Of a DNA stretch of 14,950 bases, positions 1 through 7,505 are shown piece by piece; the stretch's first letter is position 1, and every line of letters starts with the position of its first letter. Under the pieces are notes generated by a model. The model made no database searches. It was not told the origin of the DNA and saw only the letters and a program-made list of their open reading frames with translations. This stretch comes from CAZWUK01 sp964636685 (lineage in GTDB: Bacteria > Bacillota > Clostridia > Christensenellales > CAG-138), in the NCBI GenBank assembly GCA_964636685.1, contig CAZWUK010000053.1, positions 1 to 14,950 of the forward strand, read 5' to 3'. The position numbers and the translations under genes are program-made.

Positions 1-255
1 GTGGCTTTTTCCCTTTGCCTTTACGGGGCGCTATCAAGTCGGTGTTTCAAACTTTTCACCTCCTTTGTTCTTGTGCTGTTACTTTGCGTCAAATTTCGCT
101 TTCTTATGAATGGAAATATATACGCAAAATAACAGCGTTCGCCATGCGTCGCTGTTATGAAAAATTAAAATTTAATTTTAGGAATCGAGGGACATACCTG
201 ATAAATGCCAGAAAAGCATATGAAAAGATGGGCGCAACAAATCTGGAACCGTTTG
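1..255. other. Left-edge intergenic region with a minus-strand ribosome binding site
   Basis: This stretch follows recG and holds no gene I can support. It contains a hairpin listed separately (126-158), an AT-only inverted repeat at 161-179 (nine-base arms around one base), and on the minus strand a strong Shine-Dalgarno sequence AAAGGAGGTG near 57-66. Eight bases after its GGAGG is a TTG at 50-48, but that frame reads only MKHRLDSAP and then stops at TAA. Another minus-strand frame reads IAPRKGKGKKP to the edge but has no start codon at a sensible distance. Either a gene begins just outside the window, or this is a short leader peptide or a broken gene. Confidence 0.4.
126..158 (-). terminator. 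Possible terminator of recG
   Basis: On the minus strand, about 98 bases after the recG stop, the arms ATAACAGCG (158-150) and CGCTGTTAT (137-129) pair perfectly over nine bases around a 12-base loop. The distal arm is followed by three more T residues (128-126). The U-tract is short, so termination may be partial. The hairpin is equally perfect on the plus strand but has no T-run there. Confidence 0.4.
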
Positions 256-2265
256 TTAGTTCATGGCGATTCTTTGAAATGCCAACTCATATCTTTGGCA
301 CGCATAACGCAGCATTTCATTATTCTGTGCCGTTGGCAAAGCCATAATTTCATCAATTGCTTCCTTTATCTCGGAGATAAGTTCCATATTCATCTGGAAA
401 CTTTGCATGATTGCGTCGCCTTCGCCATGCTGACGGGTACCAAAAAAATCTCCGGGTCCGCGCAGCAGAAGATCACGACGGGAAATTTCAAATCCATCGT
501 TGGTTTCCACCATGGCGCGAATACGAAGCTTGGCATTTTCAGAAAGATTATCTGAAAGAAGAAAGCAATACGATTGCCGCGCGCCTCTCCCCACTCTCCC
601 ACGAAGCTGATGGAGCTGTGACAAGCCAAAGCGTTCACTGTCCTCTATCACCATAATCGATGCGTTCGCAACATGGACGCCAACTTCAATGACCGTTGTG
701 GTAACGAGAACCCTTGTCCTTCCGCCTCGAAAATCGTCGATTACATTTTGTTTCTGTTTTGGCGTTAGCTTTCCGTGCAGTAAACCAACGGAAACTGCGG
801 GCATCTTCTTCTGAATCGTTTTGTAGACCTCCTCCGCGCATGCGCCTTCCACAGATTCGGAGGGTTCAATAAACGGGCAAACAATGTATGTCTGTACGCC
901 GGATTCGGACTCTTTTCGAATGTATTCATACATAGCATTTCGTTTCTGTTCAGGAATATAGCTTGTTTTAACAGCAAGTCTACCGCTTGGCAGTTCATCA
1001 ATAACAGAAATATCTAAATCTCCACATAAAAGCAAAGCCAATGTACGGGGAATCGGTGTTGCGCTCATGACCAATACGTCCGGGCGCAATCCTTTTTGAG
1101 AAATTGCTGCGCGCTGCACTACGCCAAATCGATGCTGTTCATCGGTAACAATAACGCCCAAACAATGATAGCATACTTTTTCTTGCAGAAGCGCATGTGT
1201 TCCGACAATGATCTTGGCAACGCCTTCCTGAATTCTTTTACAAACGGAGTCGTGTTCCTTTTTACCCATTCCACCGGTTAAACAGCAAACGATATCGCCA
1301 AACATTCGTCTTAGTCCATCGTAATGCTGCTGTGCCAGTATTTCAGTCGGTGCAAGCAAAACGCCTTGCAGTCCATTTAGAGCGGCAGTAAGCAGCGCGA
1401 ACATAGCAATTACCGTCTTGCCAGAACCGACATCGCCTTGAACCAATCGATTCATCGGGCAGGGTGCTTCCATGTCGCGTGCAACTTCTGTCAACACGCG
1501 ATTTTGAGCGGCAGTTAAAGGAAATGGCAATTTGGAAAGCAGCAGTTGCTTCGCCTTTTGCGTCTCAAACACATGACCGATATAGTGCTTTCTTTCCGCA
1601 CGCTGCATTTCAACGGCCAAGAGATAGAAAAAGGCATTATCAAATGCAACCCGTTTTTGTGCTGCCGTCAAATCTTCCAAAGAAGACGGGTGGTGCAAGA
1701 TGTACAGCGCTTCCGAGAGCGGTAATAGCAAAAAGCGTCTCCGAAAATCCTCGGAAATTGGATCTATGATATGATCCCGCTCGATCGAAAAGGCTTCTGT
1801 TACCAATTGAAAAAGCAATCTTTGCGGTATTCCGTGAATCGTCGGATAAACAGGAATGATTCCAGGCAACGTATCGATAATTATTGGGTTGAGTAAAGCT
1901 CTCTGACGTTTTGTGGATACCTGCCCGCAAGCATATATCGTTTCACCGGCGTGAACACAATTTCGCCGGTAGGGCTGGTTAAACCATTTTAGCCAGACGA
2001 CGCCGGTTTCATCCTGTGCTTGTGCGGAGATCAGCGTCCTTCCGGAAAAATATGAAAATGAAGCGTCTTTTATAATCCGCACATGAACGGCGACCGAATG
2101 CTTCTGTTCGATTTCCGCGACTGGCGTCGTTTTTGAATAATCCAGATAATCCCTTGGAAAAAAACGCAATAAATCCGCCGTGGTTTCGATACCATGGTTG
2201 GCCAGAATAGCAGCGCGCTTATCTCCAACGCCTTTCAATTTGCAGAGCAAAATCGATCCGGTCAT
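256..2265 (-). CDS. recG: ATP-dependent DNA helicase RecG
   Basis: RecG is a superfamily 2 DNA translocase that remodels stalled replication forks and branch-migrates Holliday junctions and D-loops. The 669-residue length fits the family (about 680-690). The N-terminal wedge/OB region spans roughly residues 1-240. The helicase core shows Walker A GDVGSGKT (277-284), the DEQHRFG motif II (375-381), SATPIPRT motif III (401-408), TTTVIEVGV (522-530) and QLRGRVGR motif VI (553-560). The RecG-typical GPGDFFGTRQHG element follows at about 603-614. The ATG at 2265 is preceded by GGAG at about eight bases. A strong terminator separates it from yloV upstream, so it probably has its own promoter in 2266-2344, where I could not find a good -35/-10 pair. 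It looks intact. Confidence 0.97.
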   Translation of the reverse strand: MTGSILLCKLKGVGDKRAAILANHGIETTADLLRFFPRDYLDYSKTTPVAEIEQKHSVAVHVRIIKDASFSYFSGRTLISAQAQDETGVVWLKWFNQPYRRNCVHAGETIYACGQVSTKRQRALLNPIIIDTLPGIIPVYPTIHGIPQRLLFQLVTEAFSIERDHIIDPISEDFRRRFLLLPLSEALYILHHPSSLEDLTAAQKRVAFDNAFFYLLAVEMQRAERKHYIGHVFETQKAKQLLLSKLPFPLTAAQNRVLTEVARDMEAPCPMNRLVQGDVGSGKTVIAMFALLTAALNGLQGVLLAPTEILAQQHYDGLRRMFGDIVCCLTGGMGKKEHDSVCKRIQEGVAKIIVGTHALLQEKVCYHCLGVIVTDEQHRFGVVQRAAISQKGLRPDVLVMSATPIPRTLALLLCGDLDISVIDELPSGRLAVKTSYIPEQKRNAMYEYIRKESESGVQTYIVCPFIEPSESVEGACAEEVYKTIQKKMPAVSVGLLHGKLTPKQKQNVIDDFRGGRTRVLVTTTVIEVGVHVANASIMVIEDSERFGLSQLHQLRGRVGRGARQSYCFLLSDNLSENAKLRIRAMVETNDGFEISRRDLLLRGPGDFFGTRQHGEGDAIMQSFQMNMELISEIKEAIDEIMALPTAQNNEMLRYACQRYELAFQRIAMN

Positions 2266-2344
2266 TGCATCTTCTCCGTTATCAGAAAACTTCTATCACA
2301 CAAATAAGCAAAACAAACAGTATTGATTGCTTACGTAAAGAACG

Positions 2345-2371
2345 AAAAAAAAGGCGGGGCGACCCGCCTTT
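2345..2371 (-). terminator. Rho-independent terminator after yloV
   Basis: Minus-strand stem AAAGGCGGG / CCCGCCTTT (2371-2363 and 2358-2350), nine perfect pairs, closes a four-base loop. The T-tract runs through 2352-2345. It begins 11 bases after the yloV stop codon. This is the clearest terminator in the window and separates the asp23-yloV unit from recG. Confidence 0.92.
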
Positions 2372-2382
2372 GTGTTGTAACC

Positions 2383-4026
2383 TTATTCAATCGAGAAATA
2401 GTAGTAATACAAGGGCTGACCGCCTTGCTGAACAATGAACTCAGCGTTCGGAAATTCAACTTCCAGCTGTTCAACCAGCTTGCCGGCTTGTTCTTCCGTG
2501 ATTTCTTCGCCGAACAGTAGCGTCACCGTCGCATCTTCGATGCCTTTCTTCTCCATCATCTTACGAACAAGCGCGCAGCTTGCTGCATCTACGCCATCTC
2601 CAACAACACACAGATCGTTGTCCATCATGCCGATGATATCGCCGTTGCAGATCTTCTCACCGTGAAATGTCGTGTCGCGTATCGCATAGGTTACGGCGCC
2701 AGAGACAACCGCGCGGAAAGCTTCCGTCATATCCGTGCGATTCTGCTCCAGCGTTCCTTCGGAATTAAATGCCATTGCCGCAGAGATTCCTTGCGGAATG
2801 GTTTTTGTTGGCAAAACAATTACGTTCTTATCCGTCAACTCACCCGCCTGCTGCGCGGCCATAATGATGTTGCTGTTGTTCGGCAGAATAAATACATTGC
2901 GCGCATTGACCTTCTTGACCGCTTGCGCGATCGTTTCAATGCTCGGATTCATGGTTTGTCCACCGGAAATGATTGCATCCACTGACAATTCATTGAAAAT
3001 TGCTTCAATTCCGTTGCCGGTACTGACCGCGATCATCCCAAATTCCTTTTCATTGCGTTTTCTTTCCGCTTGTAGTTCGCGGTTCTGTTGACGCATGTTC
3101 TCTATTTTCAGCTTATTCAGTTCACCAAGCCGCAGCGCCATCTGCAAGACTTTACCGGGCGCGTTTGAATGAACGTGAACCTTGATAAGGTCATCGTCAT
3201 ATGCGACAACGACGGAATCTCCCAATTTTTCCAGATGGTTGCGAAAAGTATCGAGATCTTCTTCTTTAAAATCCGGGTTCAGATGAACGATAAAAAATTC
3301 CGTACAATAGCCAAACTCGATATTCTCGCCGGAAAAACTGTCTGTATCGGAAATCGACGCTGCGCTAGCCACTTCAGAAACCGGCAGCACATAATCATCA
3401 ATTTCTTCGCCGTCGATGGAAAGTTTGAATCCATGGTAAACCGTTAGCAGACCTTTTCCGCCGGAGTCAACAACTCCCGCTTCCTTGAGAACGGGCAATT
3501 GCTCCGGTGTTTCTGCCAACGCCTTTTCGCCGCTTTCGATAATGATGTCAATCAAACGATATACGTTGGCGCCGCGCGCTGAAGCTTCGCTGACGGCCTC
3601 GGAAATACGGCGCGAAACAGTCAGTATCGTGCCTTCCTTCGGCTTCATCACCGCTTTATACGCGGCCTCCGTACCCATGGAAAGCGCTTTTGCAAGCAGC
3701 TTGCCATCTAATACGGATTCTCCTTTACAGGCGCGCGAAAACCCACGGAACAGCTGCGATAGGATGACGCCAGAATTTCCACGTGCTCCGCGCAAGGCGC
3801 CCATCGCCAAGGCGTCCGCTACAGCGGTAACGTCCGCGCCATCAGCAACAGCGCGCACTTCCTTAACTGCGCTTTGCATGGTCATAGACATATTGCTTCC
3901 AGTATCGCCGTCTGGCACCGGGAAAACGTTCAGTGAATCAATTGCCTGTTTGTTCTTTTCGAGCAGCACTGCCCCCGCAACAATCATGTCGCGGAACTGC
4001 GCGCCGTTGATGGTAACATTATTCAA
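2383..4026 (-). CDS. yloV: YloV/FakA-family protein (DAK2/DhaL kinase domain; fatty acid kinase-like)
   Basis: Members of this family (FakA of Staphylococcus aureus) phosphorylate fatty acids held by DegV-fold FakB proteins, feeding exogenous fatty acids into phospholipid synthesis. The DhaL-type ATP-binding domain is N-terminal, with PDGDTGSNM at 38-46 (nucleotide/metal site) and ARGNSGVILSQ at 81-91. The C-terminal half is the DegV/DAK1-like part, ending in the family's GGQPLYYYYF tail. The 547-residue length is usual. The start is a TTG at 4026: GGAGG lies eight bases before it, whereas the nearby ATG at 4033 is only two bases from the GGAGG and stops after four codons. It follows the Asp23-family gene by 36 bases and ends at a strong terminator. 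No fakB is visible in the window, so the fatty acid kinase role is inferred from family only. Confidence 0.9.
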   Translation of the reverse strand: MNNVTINGAQFRDMIVAGAVLLEKNKQAIDSLNVFPVPDGDTGSNMSMTMQSAVKEVRAVADGADVTAVADALAMGALRGARGNSGVILSQLFRGFSRACKGESVLDGKLLAKALSMGTEAAYKAVMKPKEGTILTVSRRISEAVSEASARGANVYRLIDIIIESGEKALAETPEQLPVLKEAGVVDSGGKGLLTVYHGFKLSIDGEEIDDYVLPVSEVASAASISDTDSFSGENIEFGYCTEFFIVHLNPDFKEEDLDTFRNHLEKLGDSVVVAYDDDLIKVHVHSNAPGKVLQMALRLGELNKLKIENMRQQNRELQAERKRNEKEFGMIAVSTGNGIEAIFNELSVDAIISGGQTMNPSIETIAQAVKKVNARNVFILPNNSNIIMAAQQAGELTDKNVIVLPTKTIPQGISAAMAFNSEGTLEQNRTDMTEAFRAVVSGAVTYAIRDTTFHGEKICNGDIIGMMDNDLCVVGDGVDAASCALVRKMMEKKGIEDATVTLLFGEEITEEQAGKLVEQLEVEFPNAEFIVQQGGQPLYYYYFSIE

Positions 4027-4062
4027 ATTTCATTCCTCCGCGTTTTAAATAGAACCCGCCCC

Positions 4063-4419
4063 TTATTCGGCAACGCGGATCCCTTCAACGTGGATGTTGA
4101 CGCAGCGAACGGTAAGACCGGTCATCTCCTCCACGCGATATTTGACATTGCTTTTCGTGTTCTCCGCTACCGCCGGAAGCGATACGCCATATTCCAGTGT
4201 GACGTAAAGATCAATATCGATTTGCGCGCCGTCTACATTGACCTTAACACCCTTTTTCTGGTTATCCATACCGAACAACTCGACAAAAGCATCTGCAGCT
4301 TTCTTGGAATTCATTCCAACGATGCCGTAGTTTTCGACAGCAGCGTATCCTGCAATATTGGCGATCAGATCCTCAGCGATGGTAATTGTACCAATCTCGG
4401 TTTTGAGTTCAGCAGCCAT
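4063..4419 (-). CDS. yloU: Asp23/Gls24 family protein (YloU-like)
   Basis: A small cytoplasmic protein of 118 residues made of one Asp23 domain. Visible family features are the opening LKTEIGTITIAEDLIANIAG, the ENYGIVGM segment near residues 29-36, and the closing amphipathic pattern NVKYRVEEMTGLTVRCVNIHVEGI. Family members are linked to cell-envelope homeostasis, though YloU itself has no settled biochemical role. The ATG at 4419 has GGAGG seven bases upstream. It is the first gene of a two-gene unit with yloV, an arrangement common in Firmicutes, and has a recognisable promoter upstream. Confidence 0.92.
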   Translation of the reverse strand: MAAELKTEIGTITIAEDLIANIAGYAAVENYGIVGMNSKKAADAFVELFGMDNQKKGVKVNVDGAQIDIDLYVTLEYGVSLPAVAENTKSNVKYRVEEMTGLTVRCVNIHVEGIRVAE

Positions 4420-4452
4420 TTTTACGCCTCCTCTGCTATTTGATTTATCTGT

Positions 4453-4481
4453 ATTTTATCGCAAAACGATTCAACACGCAA
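4453..4481 (-). promoter_or_regulatory. Predicted sigma-A promoter of asp23-yloV
   Basis: On the minus strand, TTGCGT (4481-4476) and TAAAAT (4458-4453) are separated by exactly 17 bases. The expected transcription start is near 4446, giving a leader of about 26 bases that carries the GGAGG site of the Asp23-family gene. The promoter lies in the 74-base gap after yebC, where no terminator is evident, so read-through from yebC may also occur. Confidence 0.6.
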
Positions 4482-4493
4482 GATGACGATTGC

Positions 4494-5237
4494 TTATTCG
4501 TCGCCCTCCGGTAAAACGCCATTGTGATATACTTCCTGAACATCGTCGTTGTCGTCCAAATGCTCAAGGAAACGCTCCACTTTTTCTATTGCCTCCGGAT
4601 CGTTGACGTCGACCGTGTTTTGCGGAAGCATCTGCACCTCTGCAGAAATAAAAGTGTAGTCCTTCGTCTCCAACGCTTCTCGAACCGTGGAAAAATCCGT
4701 TGGATCGGTATAGATTTCAAACGCATCATCCTGCGCAACAAAATCAGCAGCGCCGGCATCCAGTGCATTCATCATCACTTCGTCTTCATCTAGGAGCGCA
4801 GTCCGCTCAATTACGATAACGCCCTTCTTGTCAAACATCCAAGCAACACAGCCAGATGCGCCAAGGTTGCCGCCGCTCTTGTCGAAGATATGACGCATTT
4901 CAGCCGCCGTGCGATTCCGATTGTCCGTCACAACCTCTACAATGACCGCAATGTTCCCGGGGCCGTATCCTTCGTAAAGCATTTCTTCATAATTCACAGA
5001 GCTGCCTTCGCCGGCCGCCTTCTTGATGGAACGGGAGATGTTATCGTTTGGCATGTTGTTTGCTTTTGCCTTTGCAATAACATCGCGCAACTTGCTGTTG
5101 TTAGCAGGGTCTGCACCGCCGCCTTCTTTTACGGCAATCGCAATCTCGCGGCCGATCTTCGTGAAAATTTTCCCGCGCTGAGAATCGGTCTTTTCCTTTT
5201 TGTTTTTGATGTTTGCCCACTTGGAATGTCCAGACAT
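4494..5237 (-). CDS. yebC: YebC/PmpR-TACO1 family protein
   Basis: The family has been described as transcriptional regulators and, more recently, as ribosome-associated factors that help translate difficult (proline-rich) stretches. The protein has 247 residues, the usual length, with the diagnostic start MSGHSKWANIKNKK and the conserved GRKIFTKIGREIAIAVKEGG-like segment near 22-41 (here RGKIFTKIGREIAIAVKEGG). Further hallmarks are NMPNDNISRSIKKA near 61-74, YEGYGPGNIAVIVE near 88-101 and GCVAWMF near 128-134. The C-terminus is acidic. The ATG at 5237 uses AGGAGG five bases upstream, and the TAG stop of the upstream glycosylase gene lies inside that binding site, so the two are tightly coupled. 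The family is certain; the exact role is not settled. Confidence 0.95.
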   Translation of the reverse strand: MSGHSKWANIKNKKEKTDSQRGKIFTKIGREIAIAVKEGGGADPANNSKLRDVIAKAKANNMPNDNISRSIKKAAGEGSSVNYEEMLYEGYGPGNIAVIVEVVTDNRNRTAAEMRHIFDKSGGNLGASGCVAWMFDKKGVIVIERTALLDEDEVMMNALDAGAADFVAQDDAFEIYTDPTDFSTVREALETKDYTFISAEVQMLPQNTVDVNDPEAIEKVERFLEHLDDNDDVQEVYHNGVLPEGDE

Positions 5238-5246
5238 AAAAGCCTC

Positions 5247-5813
5247 CTAATTATCAATTACTTCTTTATATTTTGCCGCGATTGCCCGCATGTCCGTCCA
5301 GGCGTCGCGTTTTTTCGTTTCATCTCGCAGCAGAGCGGCAGGATGGTAGGTCGCCAGAAACCACGCGCCGCCTTGTTGAATCCATTTGCCGCGATCCCGT
5401 GTGATCCGAAATTCACGATCAATTAAATACTTTGCCGCTACCGCGCCAAGGCATACCACAATTTGAGGATGCAGCAACGCATATTGCGCTCTTAAATAAG
5501 GCAGACACGCTTCGGCTTCCTCCGCTTGCGGATTTCGGTTTTGGGGAGGCCTGCATTTCACAACGTTCGCAATATAAACCAAATCTCGGTTTAAGTCAAT
5601 GGAAAGCAGCATGCGATCCAGCAATTTCCCGGCAGGCCCTACGAAAGGTCGTCCCAAACGATCTTCTTCCTGTCCGGGTCCCTCTCCGACAAAGAGGATC
5701 TTTGCATGGAGATTCCCTTCGCCGAAAGCGGTATGCGTACGCGTTTGGCACAGCGCACACTTTTCACAGACGGCGACCTGATCCGAAAGTTGCTGCCAAC
5801 TGATCCGCGTCAT
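5247..5813 (-). CDS. Uracil-DNA glycosylase, family 4 (Fe-S)
   Basis: The enzyme removes uracil from DNA, starting base excision repair of deaminated cytosine. The 188-residue protein shows the family-4 signature: four cysteines placed to hold a [4Fe-4S] cluster (C16, C19, C87 in VVKCRPP, C103 in EACLPYL), motif A GEGPGQEED at 43-51, GRPFVGPAGKLLD at 54-66, and motif B HPAAL at 157-161 preceded by LATY. The ATG at 5813 lies five bases after the preceding gene's stop, with CGGAGA about 11 bases upstream. It shares a transcript with yebC. Its product makes abasic sites that the Xth enzyme encoded in the divergent operon could process. Confidence 0.94.
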   Translation of the reverse strand: MTRISWQQLSDQVAVCEKCALCQTRTHTAFGEGNLHAKILFVGEGPGQEEDRLGRPFVGPAGKLLDRMLLSIDLNRDLVYIANVVKCRPPQNRNPQAEEAEACLPYLRAQYALLHPQIVVCLGAVAAKYLIDREFRITRDRGKWIQQGGAWFLATYHPAALLRDETKKRDAWTDMRAIAAKYKEVIDN

Positions 5814-5818
5814 TGCAG

Positions 5819-6487
5819 TTATATCTCCGAAGCTGCATCTTCGTCCAGAATGAAGAGCACATTTTGGTGCAGCTGCAGATAGCTTGCAGGAACCGAAGGC
5901 ACGATCGGTCCATTTAAAAGCCGACCGGCAATCGCGGCCTTATCTGCTCCGGTAATGAGGACTACCACCCTTTCAGCCGCCATCATTGTTGAAATGCCCG
6001 CCGTGACCACGCGCCCGTTTACCGTGCGCTCTACGTGCGTTACTGGCGCGAGCTCCGGCGCTCCAAGATTGTACGCAATGCTTCCATCTGCTCGAACAGA
6101 CAACAGCACTGTATCAAGACCGCCTACATTCAGAATGGCGTCTTCAAAATCATTGCAAACGATGCTCCAATCCGTACCATTCCCATCTGGATGGCGCCGA
6201 TTCTCCCGACGAATTCCCGCGCGATCATAGATTGCTGAAGCCATCATCTTCTGAATGGAGCTTTCAGCATCCGCGCGAACATATTCGGACAAGCCAAAAG
6301 CACGCACCTCACCCCAGTCCATCAATCCGTCTGCGGTCATGCGGGCTAACGCGCGATAAATCAAAAGCAAATCATCCGAATAATCAAAGCCAAGTACCGA
6401 AGATGGTTTTTCTATAATATGTGCGGCAACGACTGTGGCCACAGCCGCGCAAGCCGTTGCCTTGTCTCGATAAACAAGAACGCTCAT
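5819..6487 (-). CDS. Degenerate glucosamine-6-phosphate deaminase (NagB) homologue, probably not a deaminase
   Basis: The NagB/sugar isomerase fold is recognisable along the 222 residues. VLGFDYSDD..IYRAL (31-47), FGLSEYV (64-70), GGLDTVLL..RADGSIAYNLG (122-142), VVTAGISTMMAAERVVVLITGADKA (160-184 region) and SYLQLH (202-207) line up with E. coli NagB in order and nearly without gaps. Key residues are changed: the phosphate loop PTGGTP becomes DYSDDL; the catalytic Asp72 of NMDEY becomes Ser67; His143 of DGH becomes Ser136; and Glu148 of FNEP becomes Leu141. Asp141 (here Asp134) and the GxxKA lysine (Lys183) remain. It is also shorter than E. coli NagB (266). The reading frame is intact and coupled to the hydrolase gene by an ATGA overlap, so it appears to be kept under selection. 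It may bind another ligand or act as a pseudoenzyme; function unknown. Confidence 0.8.
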   Translation of the reverse strand: MSVLVYRDKATACAAVATVVAAHIIEKPSSVLGFDYSDDLLLIYRALARMTADGLMDWGEVRAFGLSEYVRADAESSIQKMMASAIYDRAGIRRENRRHPDGNGTDWSIVCNDFEDAILNVGGLDTVLLSVRADGSIAYNLGAPELAPVTHVERTVNGRVVTAGISTMMAAERVVVLITGADKAAIAGRLLNGPIVPSVPASYLQLHQNVLFILDEDAASEI

Positions 6488-7431
6488 TTCACATATTCTC
6501 CCCCTGCCGCAACGGTTTCAAGGAATAGCTGCACATCACGAAAGACTTCGTCGCGGTTCGTTTCGTTTAGCATTTCATGCCGACCGTTTTGATACAGCTT
6601 CCATTCAACTGCATGTCCGGCGCTTTGCAGCCACCCGACGACTTGCTTTACGCCCTTTCCATTGCCGCCAACAGGATCCATCGACCCAGAAAAAACGAAA
6701 ATCGGCTTATTCGGAACACGCTGCGCCCATTTTCGACCCGTTACTTCCCCAATGCCGTTGAACACTTCCAACATTGCGGACGAAGTAAATTGAAAGCCGC
6801 ACAAGGGATCTGCGCAATAACGATCAACTTGCGCTTCATCTCTGGACAGCCAGTCGTTTTCTGTCCGGTTCGGTCGAAATGCGTTATTATATGCGCCAAA
6901 ACTCAGTTTAAACAACAACGCGCTCGGAAGTTTGCCTCCGGTCTTTCGTATTTCGCGTTTTGCAATGAATTTTCCAATCGCCAGCGCCGGATTTGCTCCC
7001 GCGGTACCGGAAAAAATATATGCGTCAAAATTTGCGTCTTCTCTTCCGGCATAAGTACGCGCAAGAAATGATCCCATAGAATGTCCCATCAATACAAAGG
7101 GGAGCGACGGATAATCTGCGTGAACAATATCGTACAGCTTGTGCATGTCGCCGATCAGGATATCCCAACCGTTTTTTTCGCCGAAGTATCCCTGCGGAGC
7201 GCCAGCGGAAATGCTCTTGCCGTGACCTACAAGATCCATGCCATAAACGAGCACTCCGTTTTCAGCGAGAAATTTTGCAAAATCATCATAGCGATCGATG
7301 TGTTCCGCCATCCCGTGCGTGAGTTGGAGCGCAATGCGCGGTTCTTCGGGAATCCACAGACAATAACGGCAATCCGTAAGACCGCCAGTTGAGGGGAAAC
7401 GTTTGTCACGAAATGTTACTTTCATATCCAT
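6484..7431 (-). CDS. Alpha/beta hydrolase, monoacylglycerol lipase-like (Hydrolase_4)
   Basis: A serine hydrolase of the lysophospholipase/monoacylglycerol lipase type, 315 residues, with no signal peptide and so likely cytoplasmic. The oxyanion segment is LTHGMAEH (38-44 region). The nucleophile elbow is GHSMG with Ser118. The remaining triad members are plausibly Asp252 (SGSMDPVGG) and His285 (NGRHEMLNE). YGMDLVGHGKS (63-73) is typical of the family. Two starts are possible: ATG 7431, only four bases after GGAG, or ATG 7425 (third residue), at about ten bases; the second may be the real one. The gene opens a four-gene unit and overlaps the NagB-like gene by four bases (ATGA). The substrate is not deducible; an ester or acylglycerol is a reasonable guess. 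Confidence 0.88.
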   Translation of the reverse strand: MDMKVTFRDKRFPSTGGLTDCRYCLWIPEEPRIALQLTHGMAEHIDRYDDFAKFLAENGVLVYGMDLVGHGKSISAGAPQGYFGEKNGWDILIGDMHKLYDIVHADYPSLPFVLMGHSMGSFLARTYAGREDANFDAYIFSGTAGANPALAIGKFIAKREIRKTGGKLPSALLFKLSFGAYNNAFRPNRTENDWLSRDEAQVDRYCADPLCGFQFTSSAMLEVFNGIGEVTGRKWAQRVPNKPIFVFSGSMDPVGGNGKGVKQVVGWLQSAGHAVEWKLYQNGRHEMLNETNRDEVFRDVQLFLETVAAGGEYVK

Positions 7432-7445
7432 ACCTCTCCTATATT

Positions 7446-7480
7446 AAAAAAAGAGTATACCATCTTTTCATGGAATACTC
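7446..7480 (-). terminator. Probable terminator of the crp-ABC operon
   Basis: On the minus strand, GAGTATTCCAT (7480-7470) pairs with ATGGTATACTC (7463-7453) in ten of eleven positions around a six-base loop. It is followed at once by seven T residues (7452-7446). It lies 26 bases after the ATPase stop. The stem is AT-rich, so efficiency is uncertain. The same bases carry the promoter listed next. Confidence 0.6.
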
Positions 7481-7482
7481 AA
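7454..7482 (-). promoter_or_regulatory. Predicted sigma-A promoter of the hydrolase-nagB-like-udg-yebC unit
   Basis: On the minus strand, TTGAGT (7482-7477) and TATACT (7459-7454) are exactly 17 bases apart. The bases TGG before the -10 make an extended -10. The expected start is near 7447, leaving a leader of about 16 bases containing AGGAGAGG. Both boxes lie in the arms of the inverted repeat that forms the preceding operon's terminator. Confidence 0.65.
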
Positions 7483-7505
7483 TATTTACGGGAAAATTCA
7501 TATAC

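Noticed and set aside
161..179. AT-only palindrome near the left edge
   Set aside because: Arms of only A and T arise easily by chance in an AT-rich spacer. No function could be tied to it.
3485..4048. Plus-strand open frame of 187 codons over yloV
   Set aside because: It is serine/alanine-rich and antisense to the conserved DhaL domain of yloV, typical of a shadow frame.
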